From Pseudomonas sp. GM79 (GTDB taxonomy: Bacteria > Pseudomonadota > Gammaproteobacteria > Pseudomonadales > Pseudomonadaceae): DNA of 37,737 bases. The stretch lies in NCBI RefSeq assembly GCF_000282495.1, contig NZ_AKJE01000096.1, positions 1 to 37,737 on the forward strand, in the 5' to 3' direction. A program made the translations under genes and the position numbers. Positions 30,724 through 37,737 of the stretch are shown here, piece by piece; position 1 is the stretch's first letter, and every line of letters starts with the position of its first letter. Under the pieces are notes generated by a model. The model was not told the DNA's origin, did not search any database, and was given only the letters and a program-made list of their open reading frames with translations.

Positions 30724-32253
30724 ATGCTGCGAGAAAGCCTGGCAGCCGACCTGATCGTCGAGTTGCCCAATGCCGTGCGGTTGCAACGATTGGTCCAGAC
30801 CCTGCGCGAATACTTCAACAGTGGCGCCGTGGGCTTGTTGCGTCTGGATGACGACAGCCTCAGGCCGGTGGCGACGGTGGGGCTGGTTCATGAAGCGCTG
30901 GGGCGCCGGTTCGTCATCGCCCAGCATCCCCGGTTGGCGGCAATCATGGCGTCGCGCGAGCCGACCTGGTTCGAACCCGACAGTCGCCTGCCAGACCCCT
31001 ATGACGGCTTGCTCGACAACCACGTCGGCGAACCGCTGCCGGTGCATGACTGCATGGGCGTGAGCCTGTATGTCGAGGGGCGGATCTGGGGCGCGATCAC
31101 CCTCGATGCGCTGCACGCCGGGACCTTCGACAGCCGCGCGCGGGAAGAGCTCAAACGCTGCACCTTGCAGATCGAAGCCGCCGTGCGGGTCACCCGGCTC
31201 GAGCAGGAAAACCGCAGCTTGCGCCTGTCCCGCAGCGATCCCCAGGATTTGCGAATGCCCGTCGAGGAGGGCGAGATCCTCGGGCAGAGTGAGGTGTTGC
31301 ATCAGTTGCTCAATGAGCTGGATGTACTGGCCGACTCCGATCTGCCGGTGTTGCTGTTGGGTGAGACCGGCGTCGGCAAAGAGCTGTTCGCCCGGCGTTT
31401 GCATCGTCTTTCAAGGCGCCACCACAAACCACTGATACACGTTAACTGCGCCGCTTTGCCGGAGTCGTTGGCAGAGAGTGAGTTGTTCGGGCATGTCAAA
31501 GGCGCCTTTTCCGGCGCCACCAGTGACCGTGCCGGACGCTTCGATGCCGCCAACGGAGGCACACTGTTTCTCGATGAAGTCGGGGAGTTGCCCTTGAGCG
31601 TGCAAGCGAAGTTATTGCGCACCCTGCAGAACGGCGAGATCCAGCGCCTAGGTGCCGACAAGCCGCTGCACGTCGATGTGCGCATCATCGCCGCCACCAA
31701 CCGGCACCTGCCGGACAGCATCCGCGACGGCTTTTTTCGCGCCGATCTGTATCACCGGCTCTCGGTGTACCCGGTGCCGATTCCGCCCCTGCGCGAGCGC
31801 GGTAACGATGTGTTGATGCTGGCCGGGCATTTCCTTGAACTCAATCGGGCGCGGCTTGGCCTGCGTGGTTTGCGCCTGTCGCCGGCGGCCGAACGCGTGC
31901 TGCTGCTTTATACCTGGCCGGGCAATGTGCGTGAACTGGAACACGTGATCAGTCGGGCCGCGTTGAAGCAGCTCAGTCGCGGTACGAGTCGCGCATTGAT
32001 CATGACGCTGGAGCCTGAGATTCTCGATCTCGACAGCGCAATGGCGGCATCGGGGGCGGTGGTCGAGCCATCCCCGGACGTTACGGCTGATTTGCCGTTC
32101 CAGCCCTTGGGCGAAGCCGTCGACGATTACCAGCGCAAGAAAATCCTCCAGGCCCTGAGCCTGTCCGGGGAAAACTGGGCCAGCGCCGCGCGAATCCTCG
32201 AAGTCGACCCCAGCAACCTGCACAAACTGGCACGGCGTCTGCGTCTCAAGTAG
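30724..32253 (+). CDS. norR: NorR, NO-responsive sigma-54 activator
   Basis: A 509-residue enhancer-binding protein: an N-terminal GAF domain with the NO-sensing iron site segment LPDPYDGL (Asp91, Asp94) and HDC (Cys110); an AAA+ domain with Walker A GETGVGKE (213-220), sigma-54 contact loop GAFSGA (260-265; Ser where E. coli NorR has Thr), Walker B LFLDEVGEL; and a C-terminal Fis-type HTH (NWASAARILEVDPSNLHKLARRL). Mononitrosylation of the GAF iron relieves inhibition of the ATPase. The ATG at 30724 is used since the frame upstream lies in the operator. The most evident target here is dnrN. Confidence 0.95.
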   Translation: MLRESLAADLIVELPNAVRLQRLVQTLREYFNSGAVGLLRLDDDSLRPVATVGLVHEALGRRFVIAQHPRLAAIMASREPTWFEPDSRLPDPYDGLLDNHVGEPLPVHDCMGVSLYVEGRIWGAITLDALHAGTFDSRAREELKRCTLQIEAAVRVTRLEQENRSLRLSRSDPQDLRMPVEEGEILGQSEVLHQLLNELDVLADSDLPVLLLGETGVGKELFARRLHRLSRRHHKPLIHVNCAALPESLAESELFGHVKGAFSGATSDRAGRFDAANGGTLFLDEVGELPLSVQAKLLRTLQNGEIQRLGADKPLHVDVRIIAATNRHLPDSIRDGFFRADLYHRLSVYPVPIPPLRERGNDVLMLAGHFLELNRARLGLRGLRLSPAAERVLLLYTWPGNVRELEHVISRAALKQLSRGTSRALIMTLEPEILDLDSAMAASGAVVEPSPDVTADLPFQPLGEAVDDYQRKKILQALSLSGENWASAARILEVDPSNLHKLARRLRLK

Positions 32254-32262
32254 GCGACAGTG

Positions 32263-32276
32263 TTGATGGCGGTCAA
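32263..32276 (+). promoter_or_regulatory. ANR/DNR box upstream of pdxH
   Basis: TTGATGGCGGTCAA is a full match to TTGAT-N4-GTCAA. A centre at -41.5 predicts a start near 32311, with a weak -10 (CACACT), about 20 bases before pdxH. Confidence 0.7.
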
Positions 32277-32331
32277 GGTGGCTTTGCGCAGTGCCTCGCA
32301 CACTGCGTAAAACCTTCCGGAGATCACCGTC

Positions 32332-32979
32332 ATGCCGCTTTCCCTGGCTCAGATGCGCCGTAACTACACCCTTAATGGCCTGCAAGATGAGGCTGCGCTG
32401 GCCGATCCGCTGGCGATGTTCCGGCAATGGCTGCAACAGGCCCGCGACACCGAGTGCGCACCTGTCGAGGCCAATAGCATGGTGCTGGCGACGGTCGACC
32501 CTGAAGGACGGCCGCACTGTCGGGTTCTGTTGCTCAAGGGCTTGAGCGATGAAGGTTTTACTTTTTTCGGTAATTACCAGAGTGACAAAGGTCAGCAACT
32601 GGCCGCCAATCCCTATGCCGCGATGACGTTTTTCTGGCCGGGACTGGAGCGTCAGGTGCGAATCGAAGGGCAGGTGTCCAGACTCGACCCAGCATTGTCG
32701 GATGCGTACTTCGATTCCCGTTCCATGGCCAGTCGCTTGGGGGCCTGGGCTTCACCGCAAAGCCGTCCGCTGGCCAGTCGTGCAGCGCTGGAATCCATGC
32801 TGGCGGAAACCATCAAACACTTCGTTGGCCAGACCGTCTCGCGCCCCGAGCATTGGGGCGGCTACTGCCTGCACCCTGAACGTCTGGAGTTCTGGCAGGG
32901 GCGGGCCGACCGCTTGCATGATCGTGTCGACTATCGTTTGCGCGATGGTGCATGGCAAAGAAATCGCTTGGCGCCTTGA
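32332..32979 (+). CDS. pdxH: Pyridoxamine 5'-phosphate oxidase
   Basis: A 215-residue FMN protein of the PNPOx family. It shows the FMN/PLP signatures NSMVLATVDPEGRPHCRVLLLKG, FFGNYQSDKGQQLAANPYAAMTFFW, the active-site region YFDSRSMASRLGAWASPQSRPL and the C-terminal WQGRADRLHDRVDYRL. The known reaction uses O2 to oxidise pyridoxine or pyridoxamine phosphate to PLP. CCGGAG precedes the ATG. It is odd that an O2-using enzyme sits behind an FNR-type box between norR and moaB; another acceptor or another substrate is conceivable. It may be a second copy; the rest of the genome is not visible. Confidence 0.92.
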   Translation: MPLSLAQMRRNYTLNGLQDEAALADPLAMFRQWLQQARDTECAPVEANSMVLATVDPEGRPHCRVLLLKGLSDEGFTFFGNYQSDKGQQLAANPYAAMTFFWPGLERQVRIEGQVSRLDPALSDAYFDSRSMASRLGAWASPQSRPLASRAALESMLAETIKHFVGQTVSRPEHWGGYCLHPERLEFWQGRADRLHDRVDYRLRDGAWQRNRLAP

Positions 32980-33015
32980 GCCCCATTGCGCAGGACCTGT
33001 AGCGATGGATGACAG

Positions 33016-33104
33016 TGTGGGAGCGGGCTTGCTCGCGAATGCGGTGTATCAGTCGACATTAATGTTTTTGACACACCGCATTCGCGAGCAAGCCCGCTCC
33101 CACA
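33016..33104. repeat. REPIN (GGGAGCGGGCTTGCTCGCGA class)
   Basis: TGTGGGAGCGGGCTTGCTCG and its reverse complement, with the inner arm GCGGTGT / ACACCGC extending the stem. It lies between pdxH and moaB. Confidence 0.9.
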
Positions 33105-33140
33105 GGTTTTGTGCCGGCACATTCTTTCTATGTCCCTGAC

Positions 33141-33179
33141 GAGGTACCTCCTTGGAGGAATAGGCTCGCTCGCTATTCC
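33141..33179 (+). other. Hairpin-rich leader upstream of moaB
   Basis: GAGGTACCTC (33141-33150), CCTCC-TT-GGAGG (33147-33158) and GGAATAG-N9-CTATTCC (33157-33179) overlap, so alternative folds are possible. It ends 45 bases before the moaB start codon. It may be a structured 5' leader; no known riboswitch was recognised. Confidence 0.4.
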
Positions 33180-33224
33180 GGTTCAGGCTTCGGGCCATAC
33201 CCTCATCTACGGGAAGACCTGGAT

Positions 33225-33779
33225 ATGGCCCATCTGGCGCAACGCACGTTTGAACCCCTGAACATCGCCGTGCTGACCATCAGCGATACGCGCACCTTTG
33301 ACACCGACACTTCTGGGCAGACCCTGACGGATTTGCTGCAAACAGCCGGGCATGTGTTGATCGATCGCGATCTGGTCAAGGACGACATTTATCAGATCCG
33401 CGCCACCGTTTCCCGGTGGATCGCCGACCCCACGGTGCAAGTGGTGTTGATGACCGGCGGCACCGGTTTCACCGCTCGCGACAACACACCGCAAGCAGTC
33501 TTGCCATTGCTGGACAAGCATGTGGAAGGCTTCGGCGAACTGTTCCGCCAGGTGTCTCTGGAGGAAATCGGCATGTCCAGCCTGCAGTCCCGGGCACTGG
33601 CCGGCATGAGTAACGGCGTACTGGTGTGCTGCGTTCCAGGCTCGCCGGGTGCCTGCCGGACGGCCTGGAACAAGATCCTGCTCGAACAACTGGACAGTCG
33701 CACCGGCCCGTGCAATTTCGCCCCTCATTTGAAACCGCAAGCTCAACGGGTCATCGACGCCTGCGGGACACGCTCATGA
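33225..33779 (+). CDS. moaB: Molybdenum cofactor protein MoaB
   Basis: A 184-residue MogA/MoaB-type protein with LNIAVLTISDTR, the GGTGFTARDNTPQAV substrate loop and VCCVPGSPGACRTAW. It takes part in molybdopterin adenylylation or related steps of molybdenum-cofactor synthesis, needed by nitrate reductase. The start at 33225 begins the conserved domain; its ribosome-binding site is only fair (GGAAGA). Its stop overlaps the moeA start (ATGA). No FNR-type box was found before it. Confidence 0.93.
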   Translation: MAHLAQRTFEPLNIAVLTISDTRTFDTDTSGQTLTDLLQTAGHVLIDRDLVKDDIYQIRATVSRWIADPTVQVVLMTGGTGFTARDNTPQAVLPLLDKHVEGFGELFRQVSLEEIGMSSLQSRALAGMSNGVLVCCVPGSPGACRTAWNKILLEQLDSRTGPCNFAPHLKPQAQRVIDACGTRS

Positions 33780-35011
33780 CCGGCCGGGTGTGCGACCTCG
33801 GCAACCTGATGCCGGTGGACGAGGCCATCAGCCGTCTGCTGGACCAGGCACCGCCGCCGCCCCTGGCGCAAATGGTGCGTCTGGATCAAGCCATGGGGCG
33901 GGTGCTGGCGGCGGACATTCGTTCCCCGGTGAACCTGCCGGCCTGGGACAACAGTGCCATGGACGGTTATGCCCTCAGGGCGGCTGACCTGCCCCAGGCG
34001 GGTGGCTGTTTATCGATTGGCGGGCGCATTGCGGCGGGGGATCAAGCATGCACGCCCTTGCTCGCGCAGCAAGCGGTGCAGATCTTTACCGGCGCGCCAT
34101 TACCACCGGGTGCCGATACCGTCGTGCCGCAAGAGCGCTGTCGGGTCGAGGGCGAGCGCGTCTGGTTCCCGCCTGTATCCGTTGGCGACCATGTGCGCAA
34201 GGAGGGGGAGGAAGTTCGCCGTGGGGATCTGTTGCTCAAGGCCGGCAAACGCCTGCGCGCACAAGAGCTGGGGTTGTTGGCCGGCGCCGGGATTGCGCGG
34301 GTCGAGGTCTATCGGCCGTTGCAGGTGTGCCTGCTCAGCAGCGGCAATGAACTGCGTGAGCCGGGCGACCCGTTGGCGCCGGGGCAGATTTACAACAGCA
34401 ACCGGTATTGCCTCGCCGCGTTGTTGCGCGGCTGGGGCGTCGAGGTGCACGACTATGGCGTCATGGTCGATGAGTTGGCGGCCAGCCGGCATGCCTTGAG
34501 CCTGGCGTCTTCGGAATGTGACTTGCTGTTGAGTTCCGGTGGCGTGTCGGTGGGCGAGGAAGATCACCTCAAACAGGCGATCGAGGAACTGGGCAACGTC
34601 GATTTCTGGCGGCTGGCCATTCAGCCGGGCAAGCCACTGGCCTTTGGTGAAGTGGCCGGTAAACCCTGGATCGGCATGCCGGGAAATCCTTCGGCGGCGC
34701 TGATTACCGCGTTGGTGGTGGTGCGTCCGTTCCTGCTCAGGGCCCAAGGCGTGACTGACGTACTGCCGGTGCCGTTGGCCGTGCCAGCCGGGTTCGACTG
34801 GTTGCAGCGTAACAAGCGTCGGCAGTACCTGCGGGCCAGATTGACGCCCGGCGCCGACGGTCAGTTGAGCGTGGAACTGCACCCTCAGCAAAGCTCGGCC
34901 ATGTTGACCGCCGCGTGCTGGGCCGATGGGCTGGCGGTGATCGAGTGCGAGCAGCAAGTGCTCAAGCACGACAACGTGATGTTCCTGTCCTTCGCCGACC
35001 TGATGCATTGA
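33776..35011 (+). CDS. moeA: Molybdopterin molybdenumtransferase MoeA
   Basis: A 411-residue protein with MoeA motifs: LPAWDNSAMDGYAL, IFTGAPLPPGADTVVPQE, EEVRRGDLLLKAGKRL, SSGNELREPGDPL, SSGGVSVGEEDHLKQ, and GMPGNPSAAL. It inserts molybdate into adenylylated molybdopterin. It overlaps moaB by four bases (translational coupling). Coding continues to 35011, directly before the ANR/DNR box that serves ubiU. Expected partners (nar genes) are outside the window. Confidence 0.95.
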   Translation: MTGRVCDLGNLMPVDEAISRLLDQAPPPPLAQMVRLDQAMGRVLAADIRSPVNLPAWDNSAMDGYALRAADLPQAGGCLSIGGRIAAGDQACTPLLAQQAVQIFTGAPLPPGADTVVPQERCRVEGERVWFPPVSVGDHVRKEGEEVRRGDLLLKAGKRLRAQELGLLAGAGIARVEVYRPLQVCLLSSGNELREPGDPLAPGQIYNSNRYCLAALLRGWGVEVHDYGVMVDELAASRHALSLASSECDLLLSSGGVSVGEEDHLKQAIEELGNVDFWRLAIQPGKPLAFGEVAGKPWIGMPGNPSAALITALVVVRPFLLRAQGVTDVLPVPLAVPAGFDWLQRNKRRQYLRARLTPGADGQLSVELHPQQSSAMLTAACWADGLAVIECEQQVLKHDNVMFLSFADLMH

Positions 35012-35017
35012 TGGCAA

Positions 35018-35058
35018 TTGATTGCCGTCAAGGCCGTGCCTGCCGGTCTCGCTAGACT
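35018..35058 (+). promoter_or_regulatory. ANR/DNR box and -10 for ubiUVT
   Basis: TTGATTGCCGTCAA (35018-35031) is a full match to TTGAT-N4-GTCAA. TAGACT (35053-35058) is a fair -10 within one base of the expected place, predicting a start near 35065. Confidence 0.75.
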
Positions 35059-35059
35059 G

Positions 35060-35166
35060 TGTGGCGAGGGAGCTTGCTCCCGCTGGGTCGCGAAGCGGCC
35101 CTGTTGTTTAGGCCTGCTGCGCAGTCCAGCGACGGAACGCCGCCCGGAGCAAGCTCGCTCGCCACA
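35060..35166. repeat. REPIN in the ubiU 5' leader
   Basis: TGTGGCGAGGGAGCTTGCTC at the left and GAGCAAGCTCGCTCGCCACA at the right; somewhat diverged from 27878-28011. It starts where transcription of ubiU is predicted to start, so most of the leader would be a long hairpin. Confidence 0.85.
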
Positions 35167-35225
35167 AGCGCATTCCAACCATGACTGATTAGGCCCCGGA
35201 CTGCGTTTTTTCATGAGGATTACCC

Positions 35226-36221
35226 ATGCAACTGGTCTGCCCGGCAGGGAATCTGCCTGCGCTTAAAGCGGCGGTGCGCCAAGGCGCCGATGCCGTCTAT
35301 GTCGGCTTTCGCGATGACACCAACGCCCGGCATTTCGCGGGGCTGAACATGGACGACAAGCAGTTCGACGCCGCGGTCGCCCACATCCGCCAGCATCAAC
35401 GCAAACTCTACGTCGCGGTCAACACGTACCCGCAGCCCAAGGGCTGGGAGCGCTGGCAGCGAGCGGTGGATCGTGCCGCCGATTTCGGCGTCGATGCACT
35501 GATCGCCGCCGACCCCGGAGTGCTCAACTACGCCAGTCAGCGTCACCCGACACTGGCGTTGCACCTGTCGGTCCAGGGCTCGGCGACCCATGCCGCCGCG
35601 CTGGAGTTTTATGCGCAGCGCTACGGCATTCGCCGCGCGGTGCTGCCGCGGGTGTTGTCGTTGGCGCAAGTACGCCAGGTCGCTGCCAGCAGTCCGGTGC
35701 CCATCGAAGTCTTTGGCTTCGGCAGCTTATGCATCATGGCCGAGGGGCGTTGCCATCTGTCTTCCTACATCACCGGCGAGTCGCCGAACCTGTGCGGTGT
35801 CTGCTCGCCAGCCAAGGCCGTGCGCTGGAGCGAGGATGCCGAAGGCTTGAGCGCACGCCTCAGCGAAGTGCTGATCGATCGCTACACCCCTGACGAACCG
35901 GCCGGTTACCCGACCTTGTGCAAGGGCCGATTCCTGGTCGGCGGCAAACGCTTTCATGCGCTGGAGGAGCCCACCAGCCTCGACACCCTGGACTTGCTGC
36001 CGGAACTGACGGCCATCGGCGTCGAAGCCGTGAAGATCGAGGGCCGCCAACGCAGCCCGGCCTATGTCGAACAAGTCACCCGTGTCTGGCGCGCAGCACT
36101 GGACGCCCATCGCGGCGCGCCGGGCAGCTTTCGGGTCAAGGAGGAATGGCGTCAGGTGCTGGCCGGTTTGTCCGAAGGCAGCCAGACCACCTTGGGTGCT
36201 TATCATCGATCATGGCAATGA
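35226..36221 (+). CDS. ubiU: UbiU, O2-independent ubiquinone hydroxylation protein (U32 family)
   Basis: A 331-residue peptidase-U32-like protein. The [4Fe-4S] cysteines known from E. coli UbiU are at identical positions: Cys169, Cys176, Cys193 and Cys232 (with a further Cys190). UbiU and UbiV form a complex that hydroxylates ubiquinone precursors without O2, using prephenate as oxygen donor. Its start has GAGGA upstream. An FNR-type box and a REPIN precede it, and ubiV follows 10 bases later. Confidence 0.95.
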   Translation: MQLVCPAGNLPALKAAVRQGADAVYVGFRDDTNARHFAGLNMDDKQFDAAVAHIRQHQRKLYVAVNTYPQPKGWERWQRAVDRAADFGVDALIAADPGVLNYASQRHPTLALHLSVQGSATHAAALEFYAQRYGIRRAVLPRVLSLAQVRQVAASSPVPIEVFGFGSLCIMAEGRCHLSSYITGESPNLCGVCSPAKAVRWSEDAEGLSARLSEVLIDRYTPDEPAGYPTLCKGRFLVGGKRFHALEEPTSLDTLDLLPELTAIGVEAVKIEGRQRSPAYVEQVTRVWRAALDAHRGAPGSFRVKEEWRQVLAGLSEGSQTTLGAYHRSWQ

Positions 36222-36231
36222 GGGATTCGAC

Positions 36232-37122
36232 ATGAAACTCAGCCTGGGACCGGTCCTGTTTTATTGGGACAAGGAACAACTCAGCCACTTTTACGCCGAG
36301 ATGTCGGCCTTGCCCCTGGATGTGATTTACCTGGGGGAAACCGTGTGCTCGAAACGTCGGGCCTTTTCGCTGGATCAATGGCTGGGGTTGGGCCGTGAGT
36401 TGCAGGAATGCAGTCAGGCGCAGTTGGTGCTTTCCAGCCTGACGCTGATCGAAGCGGCGTCCGAACTCTCCAGCCTGCGCCGGTTGTGCGACAACGGCCA
36501 ATTGCTGGTGGAAGCCAACGACATGGGCGCGGTGCAGTTTTTGGCCGAACGCAAGTTGCCGTTCGTGGGCGGCCCGGCCCTCAATCTGTACAACGGTCAC
36601 TCCTTGGCGCAATTACTCGACAGCGGCATGACCCGCTGGGTGCCGCCCGTGGAATGTTCGGCGGCGCTGATTGGTGATGTGATCGGGCAGGTGCGCGAAC
36701 TGGGCCGTGCAGTGCCGGAAGTTGAGATCTTCGCCTATGGGCATTTGCCATTGGCCTATTCCGCCCGCTGCTTTACGGCCCGGGCGGAAAACCGGCCCAA
36801 GGACGACTGCCAGTTTTGTTGCATCAACTACCCCGATGGCTTGACGCTGACCAGTCAGGAAGGGCAGGCGCTGTTCACCATCAACGGTATTCAAACGATG
36901 TCGGCCGAGGTGACCAATCTGCTGGCCGATTACTCCGGGCTGGTGGCCTGCGGTGCCGATCTGTTGCGCTTGAGTCCTCGTGCTGAAGGCATGACCGAGG
37001 TGATCGCGGCCTATCAGCGGGTTCGTCTGGGTGAGACTCCGCCGTTGTTCGTCGAAGGGTGCAATGGTTACTGGCATGGCCAGGCCGGCATGCTGCGCGT
37101 AGAGGAGGTCGGCCTGTGTTGA
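36232..37122 (+). CDS. ubiV: UbiV, partner of UbiU (U32 family)
   Basis: A 296-residue U32-family protein with the cluster cysteines Cys39, Cys180, Cys193 and Cys197 (Cys196 also present) as in E. coli UbiV. It works with UbiU in anaerobic ubiquinone synthesis. The ATG at 36232 follows GAGGGATTCGAC, 10 bases after ubiU; the open frame further upstream lies inside ubiU. The stop overlaps the ubiT start. Confidence 0.95.
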   Translation: MKLSLGPVLFYWDKEQLSHFYAEMSALPLDVIYLGETVCSKRRAFSLDQWLGLGRELQECSQAQLVLSSLTLIEAASELSSLRRLCDNGQLLVEANDMGAVQFLAERKLPFVGGPALNLYNGHSLAQLLDSGMTRWVPPVECSAALIGDVIGQVRELGRAVPEVEIFAYGHLPLAYSARCFTARAENRPKDDCQFCCINYPDGLTLTSQEGQALFTINGIQTMSAEVTNLLADYSGLVACGADLLRLSPRAEGMTEVIAAYQRVRLGETPPLFVEGCNGYWHGQAGMLRVEEVGLC

Positions 37123-37586
37123 ATCGAAAAAAGTGGCTGCTGAAAGGTGCCGACCGGGTGTTGCCGCTGGTGCGCCGGGTGCCTTTTGCCGTGCAGCGCC
37201 TGGCGTTGCAACAAGCGCTGAATCGCTGCCTCGCCGGGCCGGTGCGTGATGGTGAGTTCGAGGTGTTGCGCGGGCGTTGGTTGTGCCTGCGGATTCCGGA
37301 TCTGGGGTTGTCCTGGTATCTGACGCTCAGCGGTAAAGGGTTGCGGATTGCCGAGCACGCCGTGGCGCATGTGACGATCAGTGGCAACTGGCGGGAGTTT
37401 TTACTGCTGGCGAGTCGTCAGGAGGATCCGGATACGCTGTTCTTTCGCCGGCGTTTGGTGATTGAGGGTGATACGGAGTTGGGGCTGGCGTTGAAGAACC
37501 TGATCGACAGTCTTGATCCTGATGTGTTGCCTGTTTGGGTGTGGCGCAATCTGGAGCGGGCGGGGAAGGGGTTGGCGGCGGGGTAA
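37116..37586 (+). CDS. ubiT: UbiT, SCP2-domain accessory factor for anaerobic ubiquinone synthesis
   Basis: A 156-residue protein with one SCP2 sterol-carrier-like lipid-binding domain (about residues 30-135: FEVLRGRWLCLRIPDLGLSW ... HVTISGNWREFLLLASRQEDPDTLFFRRRLVIEGDTELG). UbiT binds the prenyl quinone intermediates and is needed for the UbiUV pathway. The start is a GTG at 37116, chosen because GAGGAGG lies 8 bases before it; it overlaps the ubiV stop. It is the last gene of ubiUVT. Confidence 0.92.
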   Translation: MLNRKKWLLKGADRVLPLVRRVPFAVQRLALQQALNRCLAGPVRDGEFEVLRGRWLCLRIPDLGLSWYLTLSGKGLRIAEHAVAHVTISGNWREFLLLASRQEDPDTLFFRRRLVIEGDTELGLALKNLIDSLDPDVLPVWVWRNLERAGKGLAAG

Positions 37587-37625
37587 TCGACGTCGTTCAA
37601 TTGTGGGAGCTGGCTCGCGGCTCCC

Positions 37626-37737
37626 GTACATATCCATTTCTGCGGTAACGGCTTCTATTGGTTTCGCTTTTACAGCGAGTCACTTTCGAAAAGCGCGAAA
37701 GTAACCAAAGCGCTTTTGCCCCTTTCGTTCGGTGCCT
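37626..37737 (+). repeat. Two-hairpin intergenic repeat, copy B (cut by window end)
   Basis: GTACATATCCATTTCTGCGG, then TCGCT-TTTAC-AGCGA, then GTCACTTTCG / CGAAAGTAAC around AAAAGCG (one mismatch), and the tail ending TTCGGTGCCT. It has the same architecture as copies A and C. A short REP-like GTGGGAGCTGGCTCGCGGCTCCC precedes it (37601-37625). Confidence 0.75.

Noticed and set aside
33111..33224. Molybdenum-cofactor riboswitch upstream of moaB
   Set aside because: Hairpins are visible, but I could not match them to the known Moco RNA architecture.

Overview
The window comes from a GC-rich gammaproteobacterium, most probably a denitrifying Pseudomonas of the fluorescens complex. The basis is gene content and order (nirSMCFDLGHJEN, divergent nirQ-nirO-nirP, norCBD and dnr, laid out much as in P. 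aeruginosa), FNR-type ANR/DNR boxes, and many Pseudomonas-type REP doublets (REPINs) between genes. The species call is an inference. No tRNA, rRNA, transposase, integrase or CRISPR array was seen.

Layout. (1) 1-6210: ordinary chromosome with an OsmE lipoprotein, an RtcB RNA ligase, several very small unknown proteins, two tandem zinc-ribbon paralogues, a CBS-pair protein and an SRAP/YedK DNA-crosslink protein. (2) 6351-10668: an anaerobic module on the plus strand with a small membrane protein, a HemN-like protein that has lost its iron-sulfur cysteines, genuine HemN, and an SDR whose catalytic Tyr is replaced by Cys. Three FNR-type boxes punctuate this module. (3) 10684-11419: non-coding repeats only. 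(4) 11420-20627 (minus strand): the complete nirSMCFDLGHJEN operon for cytochrome cd1 nitrite reductase, its cytochrome c551 and heme d1 synthesis. (5) 20827-26497 (plus): nirQ-nirO-nirP and norCB-norD, NO reductase and its activation factors. (6) 26693-27694 (minus): a 29-residue membrane ORF, the NO-sensing regulator dnr, and dnrP. (7) 28162-29818 (plus): nnrS and a second small membrane protein, paralogous to the one in module 2. (8) 29894-32253: divergent dnrN/ytfE (Fe-S repair) and norR, with three GT-N7-AC NorR sites and a sigma-54 promoter between them. (9) 32332-37586 (plus): pdxH, moaB-moeA (molybdenum cofactor) and ubiUVT (O2-independent ubiquinone synthesis).

How it fits together. 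Nitrite is reduced to NO by NirS (electrons via NirM) and NO to N2O by NorCB. HemN feeds heme synthesis without O2, NirEJDLGHFN make heme d1, MoaB/MoeA serve molybdoenzymes such as nitrate reductase (not in the window), and UbiUVT supply quinone without O2. Dnr (and probably ANR) act through TTGAT-N4-ATCAA-like sites, of which eight were found upstream of genes. NorR gives a second NO-responsive circuit controlling Fe-S repair. No nar or nos genes lie in the window.

The least explained parts are the cluster-less HemN paralogue, the Tyr-less SDR, the paired small membrane proteins, the mini-protein before dnr, the nested inverted repeats upstream of dnr, and a two-hairpin intergenic repeat whose stems covary between three copies.
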